From Prescottella soli (GTDB taxonomy: Bacteria > Actinomycetota > Actinomycetes > Mycobacteriales > Mycobacteriaceae): a stretch of DNA of 64,000 bases. The notes beneath the pieces were generated by a model that searched no databases, was not told the DNA's origin, and saw only the letters and a program-made list of their open reading frames with translations. Every line of letters begins with the position of its first letter. The stretch's first letter is position 1. Below, piece by piece: positions 1 to 9,085 of this stretch. Both the position numbers and the translations under genes were made by a program. The DNA is taken from assembly GCF_040024445.1 (NCBI RefSeq), contig NZ_CP157276.1, positions 1,426,001 to 1,490,000 of the forward strand. Direction: 5' to 3'.

Positions 1-1
1 C

Positions 2-418
2 ACCACCGGGAAGACGAAATTCAAGGTCGACTCGATCTACCGGGATGCGAGCGGCGCGGTCGCGGTCCCGACCAAACCGCAGTACGTGGAGAACTTCGGG
101 TCGGCGTCCGATCGCCGCACTTTCGCAGACCGATTCAACGAATTCGATGACGACCTGCTGTTCCAGGCCAGCGCCCCCAGTTCCGGCGTCGTCGGGGCGG
201 CCATGGACGGCGGACTGTTCCGTTCGGGCGCGGTATTCGTACCCGGTGATTCGGGCGGTCCGGTGGCTCTGCGCGGCACGGGACAGTGGGTCGGCCTCAT
301 CACGGCCGTCGACAGGACCCTGCTGATGCCGTGGGTGAACACGTCGGCGAAGAACATCCTCGCGGATCTCAACCCCCGCGGCGTCGTCGGAAGCGGATTC
401 ACGCCGAGCACCAACTGA
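2..418 (+). CDS. trypsin-like serine protease, C-terminal part (gene starts before the window)
   Basis: Only the last 138 codons are present and the frame is open from the first bases. The motif GDSGGP near 245-262 is the signature around the catalytic Ser of chymotrypsin-fold proteases. The Gly-rich strand before it and the hydrophobic segment after it (WVGLITAVDRTLLMPW) fit the C-terminal beta-barrel. The catalytic His and Asp would lie upstream and cannot be checked. Such actinobacterial proteases are usually secreted, but no signal peptide is visible here. A hairpin follows the stop. Confidence 0.8.
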   Translation, partial: TTGKTKFKVDSIYRDASGAVAVPTKPQYVENFGSASDRRTFADRFNEFDDDLLFQASAPSSGVVGAAMDGGLFRSGAVFVPGDSGGPVALRGTGQWVGLITAVDRTLLMPWVNTSAKNILADLNPRGVVGSGFTPSTN

Positions 419-436
419 CACGGGTGCGGCGGCAGC

Positions 437-469
437 GTGTGCTCGGCGGTTCGTCGCCGCCGAGCGCAC
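437..469 (+). terminator. hairpin terminator after the protease gene
   Basis: The arms 437-449 and 457-469 pair over 13 bp with one G-U, around a 7-nt loop. It starts 18 nt after the protease stop. There is no U-tract, as is common in high-GC actinobacteria. Confidence 0.55.
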
Positions 470-557
470 GGGCCGACGCCACCGTCGACCTAGTAGGCTC
501 CCGCTGAGCGGTACCGGCGAGATGTGCCGCTGGACCCCGCACAGGAAGCCGACGGCG

Positions 558-968
558 ATGACCGAGCAGCAGAACACCTCCCCCGCATTCCAGGCCGGAC
601 TCGACGTCCGCACCGAGGTGATGGGCGCCGACTTCGTCGAGCGGGCGTTCGACCGCACCCGCGGCACCGACTCCGAGGACGTCCAGGAGTTCATCACCGA
701 GCACGTGTGGGGATCGGTGTGGACGCGACCGGGACTGGACCGCCGCAGCCGCAGCCTGCTCAACCTCGGCATGCTCATCGCGCTGCGCGCCGAGAACGAG
801 CTCCGCGGCCACGTCCGCGGCGCCCTGCGAAACGGGTTGACCCGCACCGAGATCGTCGAGGCCGTCATCCACGCGAGCGCGTACTGCGGCGCCCCCGCCG
901 GACTGGCCGCGATGCGGGTGGTGCAGGAGGTCCTCGAGGCCGAACTGGGTCCGCTCAGCGGCGACTGA
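558..968 (+). CDS. carboxymuconolactone decarboxylase family protein
   Basis: This 136-residue protein is one complete CMD (AhpD-like) domain. The helix RSRSLLNLGMLIAL and the segment HASAYCGAPAG are typical of the 4-carboxymuconolactone decarboxylase branch. Only one Cys is present, so the AhpD CxxC redox pair is missing and a peroxidase role is unlikely. ATG 558 is chosen over upstream starts because the similarity begins there and AGGA lies about 11 nt before it. The 3' end overlaps the convergent KstD-like gene by 14 bp. No protocatechuate-pathway genes are adjacent, so the substrate is unknown. Confidence 0.8.
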   Translation: MTEQQNTSPAFQAGLDVRTEVMGADFVERAFDRTRGTDSEDVQEFITEHVWGSVWTRPGLDRRSRSLLNLGMLIALRAENELRGHVRGALRNGLTRTEIVEAVIHASAYCGAPAGLAAMRVVQEVLEAELGPLSGD

Positions 969-2658
969 CCGGATCGCCCGCCTTCTCCGCGATGTCGAGC
1001 GCCGCAAGGTAACCGAAGACCAGCGCGGGCCCGATGGTGGCGCCCGGACCGGCGTAGGTGTGGCCCATGACGGGCGCACTGGTGTTGCCTGCCGCGTACA
1101 ACCCGTCGATCACCGAACCGTCCTCGCGGAGCGCACGCCCGGCGACGTCGGTGACGATGCCGCCCTTGGTGCCGAGGTCGCCGGGCACCATCTGCGCGGC
1201 GTAGAACGGCGCCTTGCTCAGCTCCCCCAGGCTCGGGTTGGGCTTGTTGGTGATGTCACCGTAGTAGTGCTCGTACTTGCTCTCACCGCGGTGGAAGTCG
1301 TCGTCGACGCCCGTGCGCGCGAACCCGTTGAAGCGCTGGACCGTTGCTGCCAACTTGTCGGCGGGCACGCCGATCTTCTCGGCGAGCGCCTCGACAGTCG
1401 ACGCCTTGACGATCGCCCCGCTCTCGAGCCACTTGCGCGGCAGCGGGGCCCGGGCGGTGACGCCGGCGAACAGGTAGCGGTCGCGGTAGGTCTGGTCGAA
1501 GATCAGCCAGCACGGCAGGTTCTCGCCGGGGCCGTCGCCCTGCCCGAACTCGCCGCCGTACATGCGGTGCGTCGCCTCGACGTACGGCAGCGACTCGTTC
1601 ATGAAGCGCTCGCCGCGGTCGTTGACCATGAGGCTGCGCGGCAGCGACCGTTCGGCGAGCGCGAACCACGGACCCTTGGGCAGCGGGATGGACGGCGCCC
1701 ACCATGCGTCGTCCATGAAATCGATTGCGGCGCCCACCTTCAGACCGGCGTTGATGCCGTCACCGGTGTTCGACGGCGCACCGATCGTCCAGTCGGCACC
1801 GATGGGGGCGCGCTGGTACTTCTTGCGCATCTCGTCGTTGGCGTCGAACCCGCCGCAGGCGAGGATGACGCCGTGCTCGGCGCGGAGCGTGCGCTTGCCC
1901 CCACCGGATTCGACGACGACGCCCGTCACGCGCCCGTCCTCTACCACCAGGTCGACCAGACCGGTGTTCAGCCGCAACGGGATTCCCGCCTGCCGCACAC
2001 CCAGCAGCAGTTCCGCCATGAGTGCACCGCCCATGCCGATGAGCTTGCGGTGCCGGGCCTTCGCGACGAACGTGCGCAGTCCGACACGGGCCATCCGGAC
2101 CGGCCCCCGCCAGTGCCGCAGACCGGTGCTGAGCCAGCGGTAATCCGACTGCTTCACAACGACGTTCAACGGCGCCTTGCTGTACGGCGGATGCAGCGTG
2201 TCGAGATCGTCACCGAGCGCGCGGGCGTCGAACGGCTTGGGCTCGCACGACCGTCCCGTGGACAATCCGCCCGGCGCCTCCGGGTAGTAGTCGGAGTAGT
2301 TCTTGACCCACTCGAGGTTCAGCGGCGAGTTGTCGATGAGGAACTGCAGCGCCTCCGGGCCGCGGTCGATGTACGTGTCGATCCGCGCCGGGTCAACACC
2401 GGGGCCGATGATGCTGTGCAGGTAGCGGCGAGCGTCCTCGACGTCGTCGGCCGGCGCGTCCCGATTCAGCACCGAATTGCCGGGGATCCAGACGCCGCCA
2501 CCGGAGCGCGACGTCGAACCGCCCCAGTACTGCGACTTCTCGACGATGACGGTCTTCAGCCCCTGTGTGGCGGCCGTGATCGCCGCTGCCATACCGGCAC
2601 CGCCGGCACCCACCACCACGACGTCGAAACGCTCGTCCGATTCGGAATTCCCTGCCAT
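955..2658 (-). CDS. KstD-like FAD-dependent 3-ketosteroid dehydrogenase family protein
   Basis: This 567-residue flavoprotein has an N-terminal FAD motif (GAGGAGMAAAI) followed by YWGGSTSRSGGGVWIPGN. The C-terminal block GNTSAPVMGHTYAGPGATIG resembles 3-ketosteroid delta1-dehydrogenases. In it Tyr followed four residues later by Gly matches the catalytic Tyr487/Gly491 arrangement known for Rhodococcus KstD. The family introduces the C1-C2 double bond of ring A during steroid breakdown. No other steroid genes are adjacent, so it may be a KstD paralogue acting on another ketone. ATG 2658 is preferred to an in-frame start 35 codons upstream because GAGGGG precedes it and homology begins there. 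Confidence 0.8.
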   Translation of the reverse strand: MAGNSESDERFDVVVVGAGGAGMAAAITAATQGLKTVIVEKSQYWGGSTSRSGGGVWIPGNSVLNRDAPADDVEDARRYLHSIIGPGVDPARIDTYIDRGPEALQFLIDNSPLNLEWVKNYSDYYPEAPGGLSTGRSCEPKPFDARALGDDLDTLHPPYSKAPLNVVVKQSDYRWLSTGLRHWRGPVRMARVGLRTFVAKARHRKLIGMGGALMAELLLGVRQAGIPLRLNTGLVDLVVEDGRVTGVVVESGGGKRTLRAEHGVILACGGFDANDEMRKKYQRAPIGADWTIGAPSNTGDGINAGLKVGAAIDFMDDAWWAPSIPLPKGPWFALAERSLPRSLMVNDRGERFMNESLPYVEATHRMYGGEFGQGDGPGENLPCWLIFDQTYRDRYLFAGVTARAPLPRKWLESGAIVKASTVEALAEKIGVPADKLAATVQRFNGFARTGVDDDFHRGESKYEHYYGDITNKPNPSLGELSKAPFYAAQMVPGDLGTKGGIVTDVAGRALREDGSVIDGLYAAGNTSAPVMGHTYAGPGATIGPALVFGYLAALDIAEKAGDPVSRR

Positions 2659-2869
2659 GACCGCCCCTCGGTGCGCATTGGAAAGTGATGCAACGAATCT
2701 AGAACACGTTTCAGTATTGAACAACGATTTGGGAGTCGGATCGCCCGTGACCAGGAGAAACATCCCGTTCGGTCCACGACTGCAGGCAGGTATTCCTTCC
2801 AGGAAATCGGACTGCTGGTGCCGCAGACCCGAACCCAGCTATCGCCCGGCCGTGGCCGACGCCATGGCG

Positions 2870-3429
2870 ATCACCCGATCGTTCCTTCAGGACGGGGCCG
2901 GTGAACTCCACCGACCGGGCCGCGATGTCGCGCAGTTCGGCCCGCCGCGGAACCGACACCACGTACTTCGCGAGGTCCCGTCGGATGTTCCGATCTGCGG
3001 TGGCAGGACGGAACCAGGCATCCATCACTTCCTTCGGCACGGGACGCTTGCTCATCCACCCCCGCATGGCAGGCCCCCGCCGACCCAGTCGGGTGCCGAG
3101 CACCGCCATCACGGCGCGGAGCCCGCCGGGAATCCGGGCGGCGGCCACGATCGTCCGTGCCGGCCGGGGCGGATAGTTGTCGAAGGCCTCAAAGGTCAGC
3201 ATCGGGGTTCATCGGTTTCCGATGTCCACCCAACGGCCAAGTGGGAACGACACATCGGTAGTCGTCGCGCAGTGCGTCGACCACATGCCGCCACACCGAG
3301 CCGTCCACGAGCAGTCCGATGGACGAACACCAGGACGGGACCGTCGCCGCCGGTGTCCTCGTACTCGATCGGTCCTGCTGAAGGTTCCACTGCAGGCATG
3401 TGCTGCGGCACCTCTCGTCGCTCCCCCAT
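2870..3429 (-). pseudogene. decayed alpha/beta hydrolase (haloalkane-dehalogenase-like)
   Basis: Three disconnected pieces of one hydrolase can be read on the minus strand. From 3429 comes GPIEYEDTGGDGPVLVFVH. One extra base near 3318-3321 shifts the frame, and the next frame continues as GLLVDGSVWRHVVDALRDDY and then HRKPMNPDADL with a stop. A third frame from about 3205 reads EAFDNYPP, WMSKRPVPKEVMDAWFRPA and SVEFTGPVLKERS before similarity is lost near 2870. The part between PDADL and EAFDNY, which carries the nucleophile loop in this family, is deleted, and so is the C-terminal Asp/His region. The protein cannot be active. Confidence 0.8.
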
Positions 3430-3775
3430 ATCGTTTGCCCACCAGTCTCGCCGGACAGTGCCCGGCGTCGGGCGCCCTTAGCAAGACCGGACTGCTCCGC
3501 GATACGCCGTCGAGGGTGAAATACCAGGATGAAATGTCACCTTCGGCGTTTTTCGAATTGCCGAGGGCGTTCCTGGCGGATAGCGTCACAGGCGCTGCTT
3601 GTCCTCTGTCAAAGCAGTATCGAGCACTCGCCCATCCCCCGACGCGGGCGAGCGCTCAGCCGCCGGGCGGTGGGTTCGGTCACGCCGGTTGAACGCCACC
3701 GCCCGGCACTCCTCCCCTCGGAGTGCCGGGCTGGTGACTGGATCCAACTGCACCCACCCCCGTCGGTGAAAACGA
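3430..3775. other. intergenic region with no convincing gene
   Basis: It lies between the hydrolase remnant and the 3' end of phoH2. Open frames on both strands show no family resemblance. The only clear structure is the hairpin at 3701-3731. Confidence 0.5.
3701..3731 (-). terminator. hairpin terminator of phoH2
   Basis: A perfect 12-bp stem (3701-3712 with 3720-3731) closes a 7-nt loop, 45 bp downstream of the phoH2 stop in the direction of transcription. There is no U-run. Confidence 0.6.
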
Positions 3776-5086
3776 TCAGGCGTTGGGCCCGAACTCCTCC
3801 AGCATCTCGGTCACGAGCGCCGCGATGGGCGACCGCTCGCTGCGGGTGAGGGTTATGTGCGCAAACAGCGGGTGCCCCTTGAGCTTCTCGATGACGGCGG
3901 CGACGCCGTCGTGCCGGCCGACCCGCAGATTGTCCCGCTGGGCGACGTCGTGCGTGAGCACCACCCGTGATCCGGTGCCCAGTCGGGACAGCACGGTCAA
4001 CAGCACGTTGCGCTCGAGGGACTGCGCCTCGTCGACGATCACGAACGAGTCGTGCAACGACCGGCCTCGAATGTGCGTGAGGGGCAACACTTCCAGCATG
4101 CCGCGGCTCATCACCTCATCCATCACCTCGGGGCTCGCCAGGCCGTCGAGGGTGTCGAAGACGGCCTGCGCCCATGGCTCCATCTTCTCGCTCTCGCTGC
4201 CCGGCAGATAGCCGAGTTCCTGACCGCCCACCGCGTAGAGCGGCCGGAACACGACGACCTTGCGGTGACTGCGACGCTCGAGCACCGCCTCGAGTCCGGC
4301 CGTGAGCGCGAGGGCCGACTTGCCGGTGCCGGCCTTGCCGCCGAGCGAGACGATCCCGATGCTCTCGTCCAGCAGCAGGTCCAACGCCACCCGCTGCTCG
4401 GCGGACCGTCCGTGCAGACCGAACGCCTCCCGCTCGCCCCGCACCAACTGGACCCGCTTGTCGGGGGTGACCCGCCCCAACGCACTCGACGTACCGCCCA
4501 GCAACCGGATGCCCGTGTGGCACGGCAACTCCCGCGCCTCGTCGAGGTCGACGGACCCCTCCGAGAAGAGCTGGTCGATGACCCCGGACGCGACGTCCAG
4601 TTCGGTCATGCCCGTCCAGCCCGACGGGACGACGTCGTGGGCGCGGAACTCGTCAGCGGGCAGACCGACCGCACCGGCCTTGACGCGCAACGGAATGTCC
4701 TTGCTGACGAGCACGACGTCCTTGCCCTCGGCCGCGAGGTTGAGGGCGCAGGCGAGGATCCGGGAATCGTTGCTGTCGGTGCGGAATCCGACTGGGAGCA
4801 CCGACGGGTCGGTGTGATTGAGCTCCACCAGCAGGGTGCCGTTCTCCGAGCCGATCGGCACGGGGCGGTCGAGGCGACCGTACTCGAGACGAAGATCGTC
4901 GAGCATCCGCAGCGCTTCGCGGGCGAACCATCCCAGCTCGTGATGGTGACGCTTGTCCTCGAGTTCGCTGATCACGACCAGCGGTAGGACCACCTCGTGT
5001 TCGGCGAAACGGGTGACGGCCCACGGATCCGAGAGCAGGACCGAGGTGTCGAGGACGTAGGTGCGGACGGAGCTGATTGCGGTCAC
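3776..5086 (-). CDS. phoH2: PhoH2-type PIN-PhoH ATPase/ribonuclease
   Basis: This 436-residue protein has an N-terminal PIN nuclease domain ([10 protein letters not shown], Asp near residue 13; second acidic patch [10 protein letters not shown] near 108). A C-terminal PhoH ATPase follows, with Walker A GKAGTGK at about 250-256 and Walker [10 protein letters not shown]. Mycobacterial PhoH2 (433 aa) is described as a sequence-specific RNA helicase and RNase in a toxin-antitoxin-like pair. The GTG at 5086 has GAGGAG 5-6 nt upstream. An in-frame TTG at 5158 is an alternative start and overlaps the stop of an upstream open frame in a TTGA arrangement. The neighbouring glyA and coaA match the Rv1095-Rv1092c order of M. 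tuberculosis. Confidence 0.92.
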   Translation of the reverse strand: MTAISSVRTYVLDTSVLLSDPWAVTRFAEHEVVLPLVVISELEDKRHHHELGWFAREALRMLDDLRLEYGRLDRPVPIGSENGTLLVELNHTDPSVLPVGFRTDSNDSRILACALNLAAEGKDVVLVSKDIPLRVKAGAVGLPADEFRAHDVVPSGWTGMTELDVASGVIDQLFSEGSVDLDEARELPCHTGIRLLGGTSSALGRVTPDKRVQLVRGEREAFGLHGRSAEQRVALDLLLDESIGIVSLGGKAGTGKSALALTAGLEAVLERRSHRKVVVFRPLYAVGGQELGYLPGSESEKMEPWAQAVFDTLDGLASPEVMDEVMSRGMLEVLPLTHIRGRSLHDSFVIVDEAQSLERNVLLTVLSRLGTGSRVVLTHDVAQRDNLRVGRHDGVAAVIEKLKGHPLFAHITLTRSERSPIAALVTEMLEEFGPNA

Positions 5087-5450
5087 GTGAGGCTCCTCGT
5101 ATCTGCGTGGCACCCGCGCAGACCTATTCGCTGGACCGGTCCGAACCCGATGTGTCAATCGACACGAGGGCCGGGTGCCGGCCCCCTCGCACTGAACAGA
5201 TCAGCCACGATCAGGACCTCCCGTACAGACGGCTTCACCTGCTGCCTGTTATCCGGGGACGCTACGCCTGTCGACCAACCGGACGGTGAACGAATACGGC
5301 GTGTCGACTGAACCGCGCGGTGCCGCGAAGTGACGATCACGGGGGTGTTCGTGTTCGCGAGTGTTGACGTCGCCCGGTTTCTGCGTAGCTTCGATCTCAG
5401 AGCCACCGGGATGTCGATTCCTGGTGGACGGCGAGGTCGGGGAGTCCGAT
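5087..5450. other. divergent intergenic region between phoH2 and the SDR gene
   Basis: It must carry the promoters of both genes. A minus-strand open frame (5155-5487) ends with TGA overlapping a possible TTG start of phoH2, the position a PhoAT-like partner would occupy. Its sequence is Arg/Pro/Ser-rich and resembles random high-GC translation, so it is not called as a gene. Confidence 0.4.
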
Positions 5451-6224
5451 ATGAGTGACGACTTCGGGATTGCAGGAAAGACCGCACTGGTCACGGGCTC
5501 GGGGCGGAACATCGGGCGGGCGATCCTGCTCGAGTTCGCAGGCCGTGGGGCGAACGTCATCGTCAACGCCCGCACCAACGAGGCGGAGGCCAACGGGGTG
5601 GCCGCGGAGGCAGAGGGTCTCGGCGCCCGCTCGCTGGTGGTGATGGGTGACGCCGCGGACAAGGCAACGGTGGAACGCATGCGGTCGGCGGCCGAGGAGA
5701 CGTTCGGCGGCATCGACATCTACGTCAGCAACGCGGCTCGCCGGCTTTACAAGGACTTCTTCGCGACCACTGACGAGGACTGGCACTCCCACCTCAACCA
5801 ACAGCTCACGGCCTCGTGGTACCTGGCGGAAGCGTTCGTACCCGGCATGCGTGATCGCGGCTGGGGCCGAGTGGTGCACATCAACGGCGAGGACGGCTGG
5901 CTCGGCGGCTGGAGCCGGATCCCCCATTCGGTCGGAAAGGGTGGCCTTCGTACGCTGACCAAGTCGCTCGCCCACGGGTTGGGCCAGTACGGCATCACCG
6001 TCAACGACGTGTCTCCCGGCTTCATCGACACCGTCCGCGACATGGAAACCCACCCCGAGGTGACCCGGGAGCGAACGGAGGCGTTTCTCCAGGACATCCC
6101 CATCCGACGCCAGCCGACGCCCGAGGAGCTCGCGTGGGCGTGTGCCTTCCTCTGTTCGGAGCGCTCAGCTGCCATCACCGGGGCCGTCATCCATGTCAAC
6201 GGTGGCCAGTGGATGTTCGGATGA
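5451..6224 (+). CDS. SDR family protein with His in place of the catalytic Tyr
   Basis: This 257-residue Rossmann protein has the nucleotide motif TGSGRNIG and a classical SDR C-terminus (VNDVSPGFIDT, ITGAVIHVNGGQW). The family active site is Ser plus YxxxK. Here the segment is IPHSVGKGG, so the Tyr position is His while Lys is kept, and the Ser position falls in HINGEDGW with no Ser. It is therefore either catalytically unusual or a binding/regulatory protein. ATG 5451 is chosen because the fold begins directly after it. It stands alone, convergent with glyA across a shared terminator. Confidence 0.8.
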   Translation: MSDDFGIAGKTALVTGSGRNIGRAILLEFAGRGANVIVNARTNEAEANGVAAEAEGLGARSLVVMGDAADKATVERMRSAAEETFGGIDIYVSNAARRLYKDFFATTDEDWHSHLNQQLTASWYLAEAFVPGMRDRGWGRVVHINGEDGWLGGWSRIPHSVGKGGLRTLTKSLAHGLGQYGITVNDVSPGFIDTVRDMETHPEVTRERTEAFLQDIPIRRQPTPEELAWACAFLCSERSAAITGAVIHVNGGQWMFG

Positions 6225-6282
6225 GCCCACCGCTCCCGCGGATCGTCAATGACCGCAACAAGTTCCGGACGCCGAGACGCCA

Positions 6283-6314
6283 GACGGCCCGCACCCCTCG
6301 AGGTGCGGGCCGTC
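6283..6314. terminator. bidirectional terminator between the SDR gene and glyA
   Basis: A perfect 13-bp inverted repeat (6283-6295 with 6302-6314) with a 6-nt loop lies between two convergent stop codons at 6224 and 6327. Confidence 0.7.
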
Positions 6315-6326
6315 TTGAACCGAAGA

Positions 6327-7637
6327 TCAGGCCTTGGGCAGCAGGCCCCAGTTCTCCAGGCCGTCGTAGAGCGGGAAGTCCTGCGCCAGCTTGGAGACGC
6401 GGGCACGCAGGGCCGGCACGTCGGCGTCGGCGCCCTTCGCGAGCGCGGTCGCGATGATGTCCGCGACCTCGGTGAACTCGGCGTCGCCGAAGCCACGCGT
6501 CGCCAGCGCCGGGGTGCCGATGCGCAGGCCCGACGGGTTCATCGGCGGACGCGGGTCGAACGGCACCGCGTTGCGGTTGACGGTGATGCCGATCTCGTGG
6601 AGCAGATCCTCACCCTGCTGGCCGTCGAGCTGCGAGTGACGCAGGTCGACCAGGACCAGGTGCACGTCGGTGCCGCCGGTGAGGACCGAGATGCCGTTGC
6701 CGGCGACGTCGGCGCCACCGAGACGCTCGGCGAGGATCTTCGAGCCGGCGAGGGTGCGCTCCTGGCGCGCCTTGAACTCCGGGGTGCCGGCGATCTTCAT
6801 GGCGACGGCCTTCGCGGCGATCGCGTGCATCAGCGGGCCGCCCTGCTGGCCGGGGAACACCGAGGAGTTGAGCTTCTTCGCCCACTCCTTCTTGGCCAGG
6901 ATCATGCCGGAGCGGGGGCCGCCGAGGGTCTTGTGGACCGTGGTGGAGACGACGTCGGCGTGCGGGACGGGCGACGGGTGCAGACCCGCGGCGACCAGAC
7001 CGGCGAAGTGCGCCATGTCGACCCACAGCTTGGCGCCGATCTCGTCGGCGATCGAGCGGAACGCCGCGAAGTCGAGGTGACGCGGGTACGCGGACCAGCC
7101 GGCGATCAGGACCTGCGGCTTCTCGCGCAGCGCGGTCTCGCGGACCTGGTCCATGTCGACGACGTGAGTGTCCTCACGAACGCCGTACGACGCGACCTCG
7201 TACAGCTTGCCGGAGAAGTTCAGCTTCATGCCGTGGGTGAGGTGACCGCCGTGCGCGAGGTCCATGCCCATGAGCTTCTCGCCCGGGTTCATCAGCGCCA
7301 TCAGCACGGCGGCGTTGGCCTGCGCGCCGGCGTGCGGCTGGACGTTCGCGAACTCGGCGCCGAAGACCTCCTTGGCGCGGTTACGCGCCAGGTCCTCGAC
7401 GACGTCGACGAACTCGCAGCCGCCGTAGTAACGGCGACCCGGGTAGCCCTCGGCGTACTTGTTGGTGAGCACGCTGCCCTGGGCCTCGAGGACGGCACGG
7501 GGAACGAAGTTCTCGGACGCGATCATCTCGAGGGTGTCACGCTGACGCGACAACTCACCCGCCATCGCGGTGGCGACCTCGGGGTCCAGTTGGGCGAGGG
7601 ACGCGGTGTTCACGTCGGTGGCAGGCACAGCAGTCAT
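6327..7637 (-). CDS. glyA: serine hydroxymethyltransferase
   Basis: This 436-residue PLP enzyme interconverts serine and glycine, charging tetrahydrofolate with a one-carbon unit in the cytosol. It shows the family N-terminus [22 protein letters not shown], and the PLP-lysine block [16 protein letters not shown]. Length and order of motifs are normal and it appears full length. ATG 7637 has GGAG upstream. The DUF885 gene ends only 58 nt upstream on the same strand, so the two may be co-transcribed. It is the orthologue of mycobacterial glyA1 by position. Confidence 0.97.
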   Translation of the reverse strand: MTAVPATDVNTASLAQLDPEVATAMAGELSRQRDTLEMIASENFVPRAVLEAQGSVLTNKYAEGYPGRRYYGGCEFVDVVEDLARNRAKEVFGAEFANVQPHAGAQANAAVLMALMNPGEKLMGMDLAHGGHLTHGMKLNFSGKLYEVASYGVREDTHVVDMDQVRETALREKPQVLIAGWSAYPRHLDFAAFRSIADEIGAKLWVDMAHFAGLVAAGLHPSPVPHADVVSTTVHKTLGGPRSGMILAKKEWAKKLNSSVFPGQQGGPLMHAIAAKAVAMKIAGTPEFKARQERTLAGSKILAERLGGADVAGNGISVLTGGTDVHLVLVDLRHSQLDGQQGEDLLHEIGITVNRNAVPFDPRPPMNPSGLRIGTPALATRGFGDAEFTEVADIIATALAKGADADVPALRARVSKLAQDFPLYDGLENWGLLPKA

Positions 7638-7695
7638 CAGCGAATCTCCAGGCTGGATTGCGGAAGTATCCCCTCCAGTCTAAGGAACGGGGTTG

Positions 7696-8925
7696 TCAGC
7701 TCCCCAACGCGGCTCCGCCGCCGCTCGTCACCTCGTCGCGCAGCGCCCCCGGAGTGAGCGGTTCGTCGAGCAGTCGGCGGAACCGCTCGGACCGTTGCGG
7801 GCCCACCGGAGCCTGCGCCAGCCAGCCACCGAGAAGCCGGTAGCCCTCGACGTACGTGCTGATGTACGCCCGCCACAGCGGCGACGACAGGAACCGCAGG
7901 CTCTGCTTGGCCCGCTCGGGGCTCGACAGGCTCCAGCGCTGCAGGAACGCCTGGACGTCGTCGGCACTCGCCCGACGGTCGTGCAGCAGCAGCGCGGCGT
8001 CCTGCCGGACGCCGAGCAGCCCGCTCGACGCGGTGGACAACTCCTCGGCCCGGGCCCCGTCGAACCGCAGACCCAGGTCGGCGTAGATCTCCTGCGCCCA
8101 GGCACCCCAACCCTCGCCGACGATCGATTCGAGTGCCAGGTCCGCGAGCCCCTCCGCCATGAGGCACTGCGGGGTGTTGACCACGAACAGCGTCTGCTCG
8201 AGCTGCCCCGTCCCGACGAGACCCGCCTCCTTGCGGCAGTGCTCGGTGTGGTGACCCGGGTAGGACTCGTGCGCGATGAGCCGCGGCAGGTTCGACATGT
8301 GCTGGTCGAGGTCGGAGTTGATCGCCACGGTGGACCGGTAGCCGCCGAGGTAGTAGTTGAACCCGGACCACGGCTTGTCCCCGACCACCTCGTACTCGAC
8401 CCGCTCGGTCTCCGGCAGCGCATACTCGGCACGCACGCGGTCCCGCAGCGCGCTGTTGAACGCCTCGACGCACTCCTGCAGCCGCTCCGGCGGGATGCGG
8501 TCGGCGATCCGGTGCGCCTCCATGCGCTCGGCGAGCGTGCCCGGGCCGGGCAGCACGGCGTCCATCCGACGGTGGGCCTCGCGGTACTCGCCCTCGTCGC
8601 CCGGTTCGATCCGCACGTCGAAGTACGCCGCCACCTCGTCGACGAAACCGATGTCGTCGCCGGCGAACTTGCGGGCCGAGCACTCGAGGGCGGTCAGGTG
8701 CGCGTCGAGGAACCGTGTCCGCTCGCCCGACAACCCGGCGGATGCGAAATCCGCACGCAGCGCACGGGCGTCGCCGGCGAGCCGGCGCGGATCGGGCCGC
8801 GGCTCGTTCTCCACCTGCCGACGCAGGGCGGGGTCACCGGTGTAGGCGTCGACGAAGCCCTCTTCGAGGCGGTCGAAACGCAGACCCAGCAGGAGATAGT
8901 CGCGTACCAATGCGTCCGGTTCCAT
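7696..8925 (-). CDS. DUF885 family protein (putative metallopeptidase-like)
   Basis: This 409-residue protein carries the DUF885 hallmark HESYPGHHTEH, an HExxxxxH arrangement resembling gluzincin metallopeptidases, with a conserved downstream acidic region (MAEGLADLALE). Many DUF885 proteins are about 550 residues and secreted. This one is shorter and has no signal peptide, so it is probably cytoplasmic. Substrate and activity are not established for the family. ATG 8925 is the only good start. It is transcribed divergently from coaA across 160 bp. Confidence 0.8.
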   Translation of the reverse strand: MEPDALVRDYLLLGLRFDRLEEGFVDAYTGDPALRRQVENEPRPDPRRLAGDARALRADFASAGLSGERTRFLDAHLTALECSARKFAGDDIGFVDEVAAYFDVRIEPGDEGEYREAHRRMDAVLPGPGTLAERMEAHRIADRIPPERLQECVEAFNSALRDRVRAEYALPETERVEYEVVGDKPWSGFNYYLGGYRSTVAINSDLDQHMSNLPRLIAHESYPGHHTEHCRKEAGLVGTGQLEQTLFVVNTPQCLMAEGLADLALESIVGEGWGAWAQEIYADLGLRFDGARAEELSTASSGLLGVRQDAALLLHDRRASADDVQAFLQRWSLSSPERAKQSLRFLSSPLWRAYISTYVEGYRLLGGWLAQAPVGPQRSERFRRLLDEPLTPGALRDEVTSGGGAALGS

Positions 8926-9085
8926 GTTCGGGACAGTAGTCCTTTACCTGTGGTTTCCGTCGTGAGGCGGACCCGGCGCACCGCCCCCGTGTGGCTGCGA
9001 GCACAATTTGCCTCATGCACCTGCCTCCCCTCAGCACGCGCATGCACCGATCGCAGCCGAAGCCGCTCTCCCGGAAGGTGCTCCG

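Noticed and set aside
7638-7695. Possible glycine riboswitch upstream of glyA
   Set aside because: The gap to the upstream gene is only 58 nt, too short for the aptamer, and no conserved riboswitch core was seen.
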